DNA from: Aristolochia californica
Taxonomy: Eukaryota > Streptophyta > Magnoliopsida > Piperales > Aristolochiaceae
NCBI GenBank assembly: GCA_029961685.1
Contig: JARWKL010000013.1
Location: 23,094,922 to 23,158,921, forward strand
DNA length: 64,000 nt
Direction of reading: 5' to 3'
Shown here: positions 1 to 9,521 of the stretch, one piece after another
Position numbering within the stretch: position 1 is the stretch's first letter
Layout: the number at the start of each line of letters is the position of its first letter
Program-made: the position numbers and the translations under genes
Notes under the pieces: model-generated
Database searches by the model: none
Told to the model about the DNA's origin: nothing
Seen by the model: the letters and a program-made list of their open reading frames with translations, nothing else

Positions 1-198
1 TCTTTTCTCATTAGTCTTACCCCTTAAATAGGGTTCACCCTTACAAGGTTCAAGATAAAATATTACAAAAATACCCTTGTAGATAAAATATTACAAAAAT
101 GCCCTTGTGGCCTATTAATTATTTAACTGAAATAAAATAAAGTAAATTAAAGAAAAAAAATTAATTAGACTCTTAATAATGTTTTTGTGGGCATTACA
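1..198 (-). repeat. 3' LTR (partial) of the gene-carrying element
   Basis: It matches 4004-4196 closely, including the shared stretch around 'taccccttaaatagggttc'. On the minus strand the LTR opens TGTAATGCC, directly after a G-rich tract at 199-212. The rest lies beyond the window start. Confidence 0.8.
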
Positions 199-214
199 CC
201 CCCCTGGGAGAAGA
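199..214 (-). other. Polypurine tract before the 3' LTR
   Basis: Read on the minus strand the sequence is CTTCTCCCAGGGGGG, ending exactly at the LTR TG. This is the position expected for the plus-strand priming site of an LTR element. Confidence 0.55.
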
Positions 215-345
215 GTTTGTCCTCAAGCTCGAAGGTAGGGTCTGCTTGCCCATGCTGACGTTTCCACCTGTTCCCAAGTAGCATCCGCGGTATCTGTGTC
301 AGCCCTCTGGACGACAAAAGTGGAGCATTCCACCCAAGAAGCAAT
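200..345 (-). pseudogene. C-terminal remnant of a chromovirus polyprotein (chromodomain end)
   Basis: On the minus strand, residues resembling the end of a chromodomain can be read: EATWE-like 'DATWEQVE', then in a shifted frame 'FELEDKLFSQGGV', which is the usual C-terminus of Tekay-type Ty3 chromoviruses. A one-base frame shift separates the two parts. It shows that the carrier descends from a chromovirus whose catalytic core has been replaced. Confidence 0.6.
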
Positions 346-417
346 TTTTTTTTCTACTGTAACTCTGCCAGCATCACTTGTTGTAGCACACCCCAATATT
401 GTAAAGTACCATGACAT

Positions 418-695
418 CGAAAGCAGGAACTACTTCCTCATACAGTGCCATCACCGCAGCAGAAATTGCAACAGGTGGACCTATGCCCATTACAGAATGG
501 TCCACACCAACAGCAGTAAAAGTCCTGAATACACCAAGAATTGGTACGCCTTCAGCTCTGCAACTGAGCTTCACATAAAGAGGATTGCACCAGCACCATC
601 ACCTATTGGGCTCGAGTTACTAGCAGTGGTCATGTCATCCTTCTTGAAAACAGTCTTCCGCTTAGCCCGATCGGACACCAATGCATTATGAAGGC
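418..695 (-). pseudogene. Captured 3-ketoacyl-CoA thiolase (KAT) fragment
   Basis: The minus strand encodes about 80 residues resembling plant peroxisomal 3-ketoacyl-CoA thiolase, the enzyme that cleaves 3-ketoacyl-CoA in fatty-acid beta-oxidation. Recognisable blocks are 'KTVFKKDDMTTASNSS', 'GDGAGAIL', 'GVPILGVFRTFTAVGVD' and 'VMGIGPPVAISAAV'. The family usually reads VFKKDGTTTAGNSS and AVGVDPAVMG(I/V)GPAVAIPAAV. The frame is broken between the SDGAGA block and the GVFRTF block by a stop plus a frameshift (around 574). None of the active-site cysteine or histidine regions are present. No intron interrupts the fragment, so it looks like a copied transcript inside the element. Confidence 0.6.
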
Positions 696-1674
696 AGTCC
701 TCATCCACAGAAAGCACAACCTGTTTTGCCACAGAAAGCACAACAGAGAATGCTTGCATCCTGCAAACCCGCATGCCAACCTGGGTAACCGAATGCCATC
801 TAGTGCTGACCCCAACCCTTCTCTCTATGGCATTTATCTGCTTAGGAAGAACGCAAAACAGAAATTGAGCAGCACGACCAGTGTATCCATTCTGCACTGC
901 GACTCTTATCAGCACTGGTTTCTGTCTGTGTAGCAGCGATGTTGTCTGCACTGGCACAACCGACATCATTTGGTGGAAGAACCCATTAGCCTCTTCAGTT
1001 GGCATATGCTGGGGCTGATTTGCTCGACTGAGAACAGCCACCCAGCAAGCATCGTTGTCAGTATTTGGCAGCAGTGCTTGTTCAGAAACTGTAGCACCCA
1101 AGTTTGTAGGAGCACTTGTTGAATTGTCAGTGGAGTGGAATGAAGGCCTTACAGCAGCTGCTGCCCAGTCCATCCTAGGATGTGTATTTGTAATGCTCCA
1201 ACTCCTCTGTGCCATTTTCTCTGTTCCAGGTATAATTCCCTTGTTCTGGCTGTCAACCGAACCCATTGTGTCACAAATGTAGGACTGAAGTGGGTTGTCT
1301 CTCCCAACTCTGTCCAGTCCCTATGTCCTTGTAGGAGTTTGCGGGTCATGTTAGTAAATATTTGGTTGGCTGCCCCTGTCCAACCCAACTTCTCCATCGC
1401 TGTATACACCGGCAGCCAATGGCCTAGTTGTATGCCATGTAACTTCCCGCAAGTATAACAGTCCCCTTGTGAACATTCAGCGTCATCTCAGTCACTAAAG
1501 CTCCATGAAAGGCACATGCAGTAAGAACAGGAATGACATATGTTGCTGTCCCTTTTCGTCCAGAATTAGCGAAATCGTGTAGAGGAGTATCTGTAGTGCC
1601 CACAGCAACAGATAATTGAGCTTCATAAGTCACTGCTGGAAGTACTCTCAAAGCTGTCATCACTGTATTCAGCA

Positions 1675-1834
1675 GTGGTTTCTGGCTGTGTAGCAGCAAA
1701 TTTTTCTGCACTGCCACAGCAGCACGGTGTCCTTTGCTGTCTAGCAGCAATGTGTTCTTCACTGCCACAACAGCACTGTGTCCTTGGCTGTCTGGCATCA
1801 CTGTGTTCTGCACTGTCAAAACAGCTCCGTACAA
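1675..1834 (-). repeat. ~51-bp tandem repeat, about three units
   Basis: Three diverged units of about 51 bp start near 1675, 1730 and 1781. Each contains a form of 'ctgcactgccacagcagca' followed by 'tgtgtccttggctgtct'. On the minus strand they keep one open frame and encode a repeated motif like [17 protein letters not shown]. Confidence 0.7.
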
Positions 1835-2339
1835 TCCAGCAATGCATTGGATTGAGCTGGAACAAGAGGTGGAACTTCCATTCTTCCAAAAAACACTGCT
1901 ATGCTGCTGGCCTAAGGATGGACCTATCAGTTTTCTGTTTTCCAACTTGTGTTCACAGATCTGAACAGCATTAATCACTGCAGCATGTCCCTGATTGTCC
2001 TGAGATATAGATGCACCCTGTGAATCATTTTCATTTTCTACATATTCTAGGTGCTGCTCATCTTCATCACTGCTAACAGGTAGTATTTTTTTCTGTCCAG
2101 TCCATTTCTGCATTGCCACAGCAGCAGCAAATTTAAAAATGGAAAATGGCTCTCCTGTCCAACCCAAGAATGCCACAGCAGCAGAAATTGGAAATTGAGA
2201 CATACTGTGCAACCCAGCTACAGAACAATCATTCATCCACAAGACCATTCCCAGCACACCCAAAAAAAAATTATCTCCATTTTTTTCCACATCGGCACCC
2301 TTCTCATATTCAGAACTCCCACCAACTTGAAAATTTTCC

Positions 2340-2885
2340 AACTCCTCTACCAAGCCTTGAACAGTCTTATCAATCCCTTTCTTTATAGAAACAGGATTAG
2401 CACCAGATGTTACACTGAGCAACCAAAGTTTGATTATCTCCCTGGCAAGTACTGAAGCTGTTGTAGTCCCATCACCAGCAGAGTCATTGGTTTTACTTGC
2501 AACCTCCCTAATCAAAGCTGCACCAGCATTCTCCATAGCATCTGGAAGCTCAATAGCTCGAGCAATTGGAACCCCATCATTAACCACTTTCGGACTCCCA
2601 AACTCATCAAGTACAACATTCCTGCCCCTGGGACCCAAAGTTACACCTACAGCATCTGCAAGTTTATCAATCCCAGCTTGGAGTGCTGATATTGAATTCT
2701 GGTCGAAGGCAATTTCTTTTGCCTTTGCCCTCATGACTAATCTACTGATTTGTTGCCTGTAATTTAGCTTTTGACCAGGACTAACTTTCCTCCTCAGGCT
2801 TTTCTGCGAAGGAGAACGCAGCATCGAGGCAATTTGACCAAGAACAGGCTCACTGCTATTGTTCTCAGCAGTAGAAAAATAAAAC
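2340..2885 (-). pseudogene. Captured chloroplast chaperonin-60 alpha fragment
   Basis: The minus strand encodes the transit-peptide end and the first ~130 mature residues of the RuBisCO-binding chaperonin alpha subunit, which folds proteins in the chloroplast stroma. Visible blocks include [58 protein letters not shown] and [18 protein letters not shown]. The GDGTTT ATP-binding motif is intact. A family Thr in VNDGVTIAR is Pro, and KLGLLSV reads KLWLLSV. After the 'VEELEN' block the frame stays open for another ~300 residues with no chaperonin similarity, producing a chimeric 488-codon frame (1424-2890). No intron is visible in the chaperonin part. Apical and C-terminal equatorial domains are missing, so it cannot be a working subunit. 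Confidence 0.85.
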
Positions 2886-3076
2886 AACATTCAAAAAAAA
2901 TTTCTATCAATCCCGGCATCCCCTAAAAAATTCCATCTCGGAATTCATACACAAGCTGGAATTCCATCATACAACTGCCCGTCATCGTCCATTTCCCCTA
3001 TATTCCCGAAAGATTGAATGAAATTAACAGGTCGCAGAGACTTACCCCCACATTTGTGGAAATCGGGTTTCCTCTG

Positions 3077-3785
3077 TTATGCCGAGAGGTAGATTGAGAG
3101 TGAGAGTTGGTGTCCGGAAGTCAAATCCCACCGAAATTTTGTCTTACGGAGCCTCCTCTTTCTCCAGTGGCAAACAGGAGGACGTCGTGGCTTCTCTGGT
3201 TGGGGATTTTCTGTCTCATGGTCTGAGAGGCGTTCTTGTTCCCCTTTCTTCCATCGCCCTTTCTCCCATTTTCTCCTCGCCATGCCGGTTGCCAGAACGA
3301 TGGAACCCAGCGGAAATGCGTTGTGGTTGGGTGCCCGCTGGGCTTTTCCGACAGTGAACCCCTTTGGGGCTTCTCTGCTTGGCGATTTTCTGAGAGGGAG
3401 GTGTCTCGGATTTGTTTGCGTTGCTTGTGGAAGACGTATGAGAAGGGGGTTGTGAATACCCCTCCGATTTCAAAAAATCGGGGTCCCCGCCGTCTGATTT
3501 CGGACGTTCTAAGTCCGACTTCGGAATTGTGTCCCCAATTTCGGATGTCCCCGTTGCTGGAAAGACTTTGAATTTTTCTGGCCCTTGGCCTTTCTGCCCA
3601 TCCAAGACAGCGTCTCAAGCGAGTTTAGGTCGTATGATCTTTTCTGTAGCAGCGAGTTTCTCCATTGCAGAAATTTTAATGTAAGATGCACGCCATCTTG
3701 CGTCAAATGCTTTACACCATGCGCGTATTTCTTCCAATTGATCGTGCGTGGCAATCCATTTTTCTTGGGACATAGAATCGCTCAT
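3077..3785 (-). pseudogene. gag-like leader reading frame of the carrier element
   Basis: The most likely start is the ATG at 3785, ten bases inside the primer binding site. The first ~50 residues begin MSDSMSQEKW and are followed by a coiled, charged stretch (DQLEEIRAW, ARWRASY). This resembles the N-terminus of Ty3 chromovirus gag. A stop follows after 'IIRPKLA', and downstream frames (3121-3618, 3216-3605) are rich in S, P, K and R without a zinc knuckle. I see no capsid-type domain. Confidence 0.4.
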
Positions 3786-3794
3786 TGTGTTCCC

Positions 3795-3806
3795 GCTCTG
3801 ATACCA
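3795..3806 (-). other. Primer binding site (tRNA-Met type)
   Basis: The plus strand reads GCTCTGATACCA, so the minus strand reads TGGTATCAGAGC, the common plant LTR primer site for initiator tRNA-Met. It lies two bases inside the LTR end at 3809 and fixes the element's orientation. Confidence 0.85.
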
Positions 3807-3808
3807 GT

Positions 3809-4196
3809 TGTTATGGTCCCGGATCTGACACATGGATTCGTAGGGAGGAAGAGGAGAAAAACGAAAATCAAGCCGAAGGGAAGCTTGAAAACCCTAGGTT
3901 CTTGGAGGAGAACGCACACCCCTGAGCTCGTTGAGGATAACTCAAAACCCTAGGTTCTTTGAGGAGAACGCACACCCTTGTTTACGCTAAATCAATGCTT
4001 GTCTTTTTTCATTAGTCTTACCCCTTAAATAGGGTTCACCCTTACAAGGTCCAAGATAAAATATTACAAAAATACCCCATGTAGATAAAATATTACAAAA
4101 ATGCCCCTGTGGCCTATTAATTCTTTATCTGAAATAAAATAAAGTAAATTAAAAAAATAATTAATTACTCTTAATAATGTTATTGCATGCATAACA
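3809..4196 (-). repeat. 5' LTR of the gene-carrying element (388 bp)
   Basis: The ends read TGTTAT and ATAACA, perfect 6-bp inverted termini. A ~55-bp tandem duplication lies inside (about 3889-3942 and 3943-3983), each copy holding 'accctaggttctt' and 'gaggagaacgcacaccc'. Its TGTTATGGTCCC end is shared with the solo LTR at 47373. Confidence 0.8.
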
Positions 4197-4410
4197 TGGT
4201 GACCCCCATTTTCTTTATTAAGTGAATTTAGGATAAATTACAGAAATGCCCCTATACACATAAAAATACTTAAAACCCTTATATCTCCCAATATAAATAC
4301 TCAAATTACATGAAAATAAGACTAGAGAAATTATGCAAAATAAGATAGTGTAAACTCTAAACAACACAACTAATGTAAAAAGATGAAACTACCCTTCAAT
4401 AAATTTTCTA
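4197..4410 (-). repeat. Truncated 3' LTR of the copia element
   Basis: It is homologous to 9305-9521 (shared 'gaaatgcccctatacac' and 'aataagatagtgtaaactct'). The portion toward the left is missing because the neighbouring LTR element starts at 4196. Confidence 0.75.
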
Positions 4411-4640
4411 ATACTCCCCCTCAAGCTGGAGCACATATATTCATTAGACCCAACTTGTTACAAAATAACCCAAAGTCGTGTATGCCCAAAGCTTTAGTAC
4501 ATATATCTCCAATTGATCACCAAAATCACACATAGGGGATGACAACTTCCTTCTTCATCACTACATCTCGAATTAAGTGTAAACTCTAGACAATACAGCT
4601 AACGAAAAAAGACGAAACTACCCTTCAATAGATTTCTAAT
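4409..4640 (-). repeat. Partial duplication of the copia 3' end
   Basis: The purine tract (plus strand 'atactccccctc') and the RNase H 3' end appear at 4409-4575 and again at 4640-4800. Between them lies a 60-bp piece of LTR start (4576-4640). This is a local tandem duplication with a junction near 'tcgaattaagtgtaaactc'. Confidence 0.7.
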
Positions 4641-5181
4641 ACTCCCCCTCGAGTTGGAGCATATAAAGTCATAAGACCCAACTTTTTACAAAATATCCCA
4701 AAGTCGTGTTTGTCCAAAACTTTAGTAAACATCTCCAATTGATCACCAAATCGCACATAGGGAGTGACAACTTCCTTCTTCATCACTACATCTCGAATAA
4801 AGTGAAAATCAACCTCAATATAATTAGTTTTTTCATGGGATAGTGGATTCCCTACAATGAATATGGTTGTCTGATTGTCACAGTACATAGTCATAGGTTC
4901 ATCCCTTTGTAGATTCAATTCTCTTACCACAGATCTTACCCACCTCAATTCACTGACCCTATGAGTCATGGACTATACTCAGTTTTAACACTAAACCGAG
5001 TCAGAACATTCTTTTTCTGGCTCTTCCAACTTATAAAATTACCTCCAAGAAACACACAATAACTTGTGGTAGATTTCATGTCAAGCTTAGATCCACCATA
5101 GTCTATATCTGAAAATGTTTCTATCTTCATGTGATCATGAGGCATAAAGAATAATGCCTTTTCGAGTTGTGACCCATTCAA
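4640..5181 (-). pseudogene. copia RNase H remnant
   Basis: Minus-strand frames (4966-5181, 4625-4969) show the Ty1/copia RNase H signature: 'DIDYGGSKLDMKSTTSYCVFLGGN', 'ISWKSQKKN', 'MYCDNQTTIFIVGNPLSHEKT' and 'IEVDFHFIRD'. The tribe normally reads DADWAGS...T.GYC..LGGNL.SW.SKKQ. A frame break lies near 4966. The domain degrades the RNA strand of the replication hybrid. Confidence 0.8.
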
Positions 5182-5199
5182 ATATCTTTAGATTCTTTG

Positions 5200-5830
5200 A
5201 GCAGACTCCAAGTGAATCTTGCAAGGCAATTCATGAATTGACTAACAACACTAATAGTAAAGGATATAGTATAGCATATATGAGTTTGCCAACTAACCAA
5301 CAACATACAATCTTATCATGGACTTCATCACTCTGTCCATCATGAAGATTATGCCCAACCTCCATGGAAGCCTCAACTGGCTTAGCACCCAACAACCCAT
5401 ACTCCTGCAACATATTTGTGTTATATTTCCTTAGTGTCAATACAAGGCCTACCTTTCTTCTAGCTATTTTAATGCCCAAAAAATAGTTTAAAGAACCCAA
5501 GTCTTTCAGATGTGTCTTTTACCTCCTCAATGTTTGTCACATCACCACCAGATAAAATAATGTCATCCACATATACTAGCAGCACCAAAATACCAGACAA
5601 TCTCTTCATGACAAAGTGAATGGCCACAGTGACTTCTGGAAAACTCCAATGGACATGATGACCTAACTAAATTTCTCAAACCATGCTCGAAGACTTTGTT
5701 TGAGGCCATATATACCTTTCTTGAGTCCGCATACCTTGCCAATCTCTCCCTTAACAACATACCCAAGAGGTTGTTCCATATAGACCTCATCATGGTCACC
5801 ATACAAAAAAAAACATTTTTTTAATTTCAA
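5200..5830 (-). pseudogene. copia reverse transcriptase remnant
   Basis: Pieces of copia reverse transcriptase are spread over several frames. 'MGSLNYFLGIKIARRKVG' and 'LVGKLIYAI' at 5231-5500 match the conserved LG.L.YFLGIE and YR.LVGKLIYLT blocks. A fragment at 5563-5802 carries the KVYMASNKVFEHGLRNLVRSS region. The YVDD loop region near 5545-5600 is interrupted by frame changes, so the enzyme is dead. Confidence 0.75.
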
Positions 5831-6559
5831 GTCGACATAGTGGCCACCCCTGGTTAACCGCTACAGATATCAAAATTCAGACAAAAGATAGTGGGCAACT
5901 GGAGAGAAGTTCTCAAAGACATCAACTCCATATGTTTGTATATAGGCCTTGGCTACCAACGAAACCTTGTTTTTCTCAATAGATCCATTGGCCTTGTATA
6001 TACCCATCGACAACCAACAACAATAGCACTGGGGGACAAGTCACACAACAACCATGTGCCTCTGTCCAGTAGTGCTTCCATCTCAACATCCATAACCTAC
6101 TTCCACTGAAGAGAGACAAGAGCATCCTACACAGAAGAAGTAGTACAAAGAGGACGATTACAAGGCAAACTATTTGTACCGATCAGACAATGAACCAAAG
6201 GAAATAAAGTTGCAAAGAGGACAACGAGTACCTTTTTGAACATCTTTTCGAAGAGCAATAGAAAAGTGTAGATCACTTTATCTCAGGATCAGCAGAAAAA
6301 GAGGGTTCATGTTCCGGTGTGAGAGAGGGAACCGTCTTGTGTTGAGTCACACGCCGTTTGTGATATACCTGTAATGGTTTCCCTATAGTAGCATTAGATG
6401 ACATACTAGGAACCTCCTTCACAAGAGTGGGGGCAACAATCTCTACACTTGTAGTGGACGGAAACACATCTCTGGAGAATGAATGGAATAATGGAGTATC
6501 CTCAAAAAAATGTCACATTTGCAGATACAAAAGTCTTCTTAGTAGAAGGACATAAACAT

Positions 6560-7560
6560 TTGTATGCCTTCGGTGTACGTAAATATCCCTAGAAAATACA
6601 TTTCACTGCACATGGAGATAGTTTGTCCCTAGAACTACCAAAGACGTGCAAAACATGAGGAGACAATGGGAATAATGTGATAGATAGCATTAACACCAGT
6701 ATAGGGATTTTACCATCTAGAAAAAAGGAAGGTCATCCTATTAATGAGGAAGCAAGCAATGAGAGTCGCATCACCCCAATATGATTTGGGTACATTCATA
6801 TGTAAGAGCATGGTACAGGCCACTTCCAAGAGATGATAATTCTTACGTTCAGCAATACCATTTTGTTGCAAGGTAAATACACAAGGATGACGAATGTATA
6901 ATACCATGATTCTGACAAAACAAATCAAACTTCTGATTCATGACTTCCAACCATAATCAGTGCAAAGTACATGATTAGAGGTATCAAACTTTTCTTTGCG
7001 TTGAAGGAGACTCAAAAGTCATCATCAATTGGTACCAAAAATCTTCTAAACCTCCTAGGCGGCACTAGGATTTGTTTGAGGATATTTGTAATTTAATTTC
7101 TCAAATGTAATTGGAAATACATTCCTAGGTGTTCAGTAATGCTTGCCCAACTGACAAGAGTCACATTGAAAGGAAAGACTAGATGAAAACGTAGGAAAAA
7201 GTAGAACCAACTTGCAGGAGAAGGATGACCTAACAGTAGATGCTATTATAAAGGTGAGACTACCGAATGCAATGCCTATAAATCTATTGAATGGCTCTCC
7301 AAATAGTATAATTCACCTCTCTCACACGCGGAACCAATCGTCCTCCTCATTATGAGATCTTGAAAAACACAACGAGAAGGATAAAAAGTTACAAAACAAT
7401 TCATGGATTTGGTAAGTTGACTAATTGACAACAGATTGAGAGGAAATTTAAGGGAAATAATACAAACTGAGGTGACATGAATGAAGATGGAACTAATGTA
7501 CTCATTCCTCAAACTAATGAATGGATCCATCAGCCAAGGTGACATGTTTAATAGCAACAA
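6560..7560 (-). pseudogene. copia pre-integrase and integrase remnant
   Basis: At 7276-7560 'FPLNLLSISQLTKSMNCFVTF' matches the NLLSVSQL block before copia integrase. At 6710-6928 'HPCVFTLQQNGIAERKN', 'LLEVACTMLLHMNVPKSYW' and 'ACFLINRM' match the integrase core with its catalytic Glu (QQNGIAER). Stops between the pieces and a lost N-terminal zinc region make it a pseudogene. Confidence 0.8.
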
Positions 7561-7599
7561 ACTCTTTTAAACAAGAAAACAAAGAGGGCATACCTGACA

Positions 7600-8700
7600 T
7601 GTGGGTAGTAGCTCTTAAGTTAAGAACCCAAGCGGAGGAAGACGCACATGAAGGGCAAACATACTTGAACTAGCCAGAGTGGTTGTAGGAGAGAGCCATG
7701 GATGTTGAAGATGAGAAAGCAATCAAATGTGCCATATGCTGAACTAGCTATTGCATTTCATCAGATGCCCCAAGTACAATATTCACTATAGGCTTAGAAG
7801 ATGTTTTTTGTCTTTCATGAACAAGAGAGTTAGCCCATGTAGGTTTTCCATTTTTTCCCAACACTTGTCAAAAAAATGGTAGGACAGACAATGAATAACA
7901 TTTTCCGGCAGGCCTATTATCATCCCTGCCTCTGCCCCTACCTTGCCTATCTCTTCCTCTACCTCTAGCACTTCCACCACGACCTCTAGATGATTTCAAG
8001 TTACCCCGATTTTTTAGCGCAGATACAGTAACATTAGTCACATCTTTGCTTCCCTAGGATATAATAGTAGACTTTGTACATAAGACTCCTAAAGGTCGTG
8101 GATAGGATGTACATCCTCTAAGGCTAATAGCTATGCCCTAACAACATCAAACTCTGGCCTCAAGTCATCCAAAAATTTTACAATATGCACCTATCCATTT
8201 GTTTTCTATATTCCCTTTCATCAGTAGTAAAGGGATGGAAAACGTTTATCTCCTAAAGTATACCCACTAGTTCACTGTAGTATCTTGTAGCGGATCTTTA
8301 ACTTCTCTTAAGGCTTAACAGTCTGGTATTAAATTCATAAACTAATGACAAATTGTTCACCTGAGTATCTATAGATTCTAAGGATACCCACATCTCCTTA
8401 GCAATATCACAATTCATAATATGATTCCTTAGCTTGGAATTAATACTATTGACCAACCAAGTCATCACCAGATTATCTTCAACTTCTTAGTCAACATACA
8501 GAGGAACAAGAGGGTCTTCCCTAATGAACTTGAACTTCTTCTTAGTCTTTAGGTGTATTCAAAGTGACTTTGACCAACTGAGATATTTTTGACCATTAAG
8601 TCTCTCAGACGTAATCAAAATTGCATATTTTCCCTTTGAATTTCCACATTCCCTTAAGAGGGTGATAATCTCACCAGAATCAGCCATCAAAATAAAATGA
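7600..8700 (-). pseudogene. copia gag and protease remnant
   Basis: Near 8600 on the minus strand 'ERLNGQKYLSWSKSL' matches the start of copia gag (RLNG.NY..W...). A glycine/arginine-rich stretch follows around 7930-7985. The protease region near 7640-7560 reads 'AWVLNLRATTHMS' where working copies have W(V/I)LDSGA(S/T)DHM, so the catalytic DSG is replaced. Several stops are present. Confidence 0.65.
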
Positions 8701-9174
8701 TACTCACTTCAACCATAATTTCACTTCCCACACACTTGTACAAGTAACGGATAAGTAGGCCCCACTTTGAAAATTAGGGTTGGTGCAAAAATTGCGATGT
8801 GCGTCAACCACAAGAGTAGTGTAATCCAAATCTATGCAATCAAAATAGCATAAGCCACATAAACACCAAAAATAGGGCTAACATCAACCAATTTCAGAAT
8901 GATGCAAGCAAAGGACACAATGTTGGGGTGTGCACAACGCAAAAGGAGTAGATTTCAACTCAATAAACCCTCATGGGGTAGAGTAATCAGCCACAAAACT
9001 TCTCAATATACAGTAGGAGCCATCAACCCTAGGGTTATGGCAGGAGAAGAATACAATAGTTTAGATTTTTACCAACCAGTCAAAAACAAATCTCAAAGAA
9101 TCCCTTTTCGAGGAAGTCACAGGATTCAATAGAGTAAGCTGATGACGAATAGAGTCTTTCAACCAAAACCTACT

Positions 9175-9186
9175 GCTCTGATACCA
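9175..9186 (-). other. Primer binding site of the copia element
   Basis: The plus strand GCTCTGATACCA is immediately followed by the LTR at 9187. It is the reverse complement of TGGTATCAGAGC, the tRNA-Met site. Confidence 0.85.
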
Positions 9187-9521
9187 TGAAAAAGTGTAAA
9201 ATTAAGGGATATAGGAAGAAGAATAGAGAGTGAGAAGAAGGAAGAGAGAGATGACAGAGAAATGAGAGAAAGAGAGTTCAAAAAAGACTCTCAGTGGGGG
9301 TCATGCTCGACACCATCTTCTTCATTAAGTGGATTTAGGACAAATTATAGAAATGCCCCTATACACTTAAAATACTTAAACCCTAAAATCTCCTAATATA
9401 CATACTGAAATTGCATAAAAATAAAACTAGAGATAGATCTAATCATGCAGAATAAGATAGTGTAAACTCTAGACATTACAGTTAATGTAAAGATGAAACT
9501 ATCATTCAATAGATTCTCTAA
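9187..9521 (-). repeat. 5' LTR of the copia element
   Basis: It begins directly after the primer site and aligns to 4197-4410 in its right-hand two thirds. A purine-rich stretch (9210-9275, repeated 'gagagaga' type) lies close to the primer site. Confidence 0.75.

Larger units (their letters stand above)
1..4196 (-). mobile_element. Non-autonomous Ty3-type LTR element carrying host gene fragments
   Basis: This is a minus-strand LTR element whose 3' LTR runs off the left edge. The last ~195 bases of each LTR match (1-198 and 4004-4196). The 5' LTR is followed by a primer binding site complementary to initiator tRNA-Met, and a purine tract precedes the 3' LTR. Inside, only the start of a gag-like frame and the last residues of a chromodomain-type polyprotein remain. 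Protease, reverse transcriptase, RNase H and integrase are absent. The interior instead holds a chaperonin-60 alpha fragment and a 3-ketoacyl-CoA thiolase fragment. It abuts a truncated copia LTR at 4197, so it probably inserted into that LTR. It would need enzymes in trans. The target duplication cannot be checked because the left end is outside the window. Confidence 0.8.
4197..9521 (-). mobile_element. Ty1/copia retrotransposon, decayed, minus strand
   Basis: From right to left the minus strand shows LTR, tRNA-Met primer site, gag, protease, integrase, reverse transcriptase and RNase H. This gag-PR-INT-RT-RH order is that of Ty1/copia. The two LTRs (4197-4410 and 9187-9521) align over ~210 bp, but the left one is cut by the gene-carrying element. 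Every domain has stops or frameshifts, and the protease active site is lost. The element lies between RRP46 exon 2 and the left edge, so it is probably inside an RRP46 intron or just downstream of the gene. Confidence 0.85.

Noticed and set aside
1424..2890. Functional chaperonin gene
   Set aside because: Only the first ~130 mature residues are present, followed by unrelated repeats, and it is enclosed by an LTR element.
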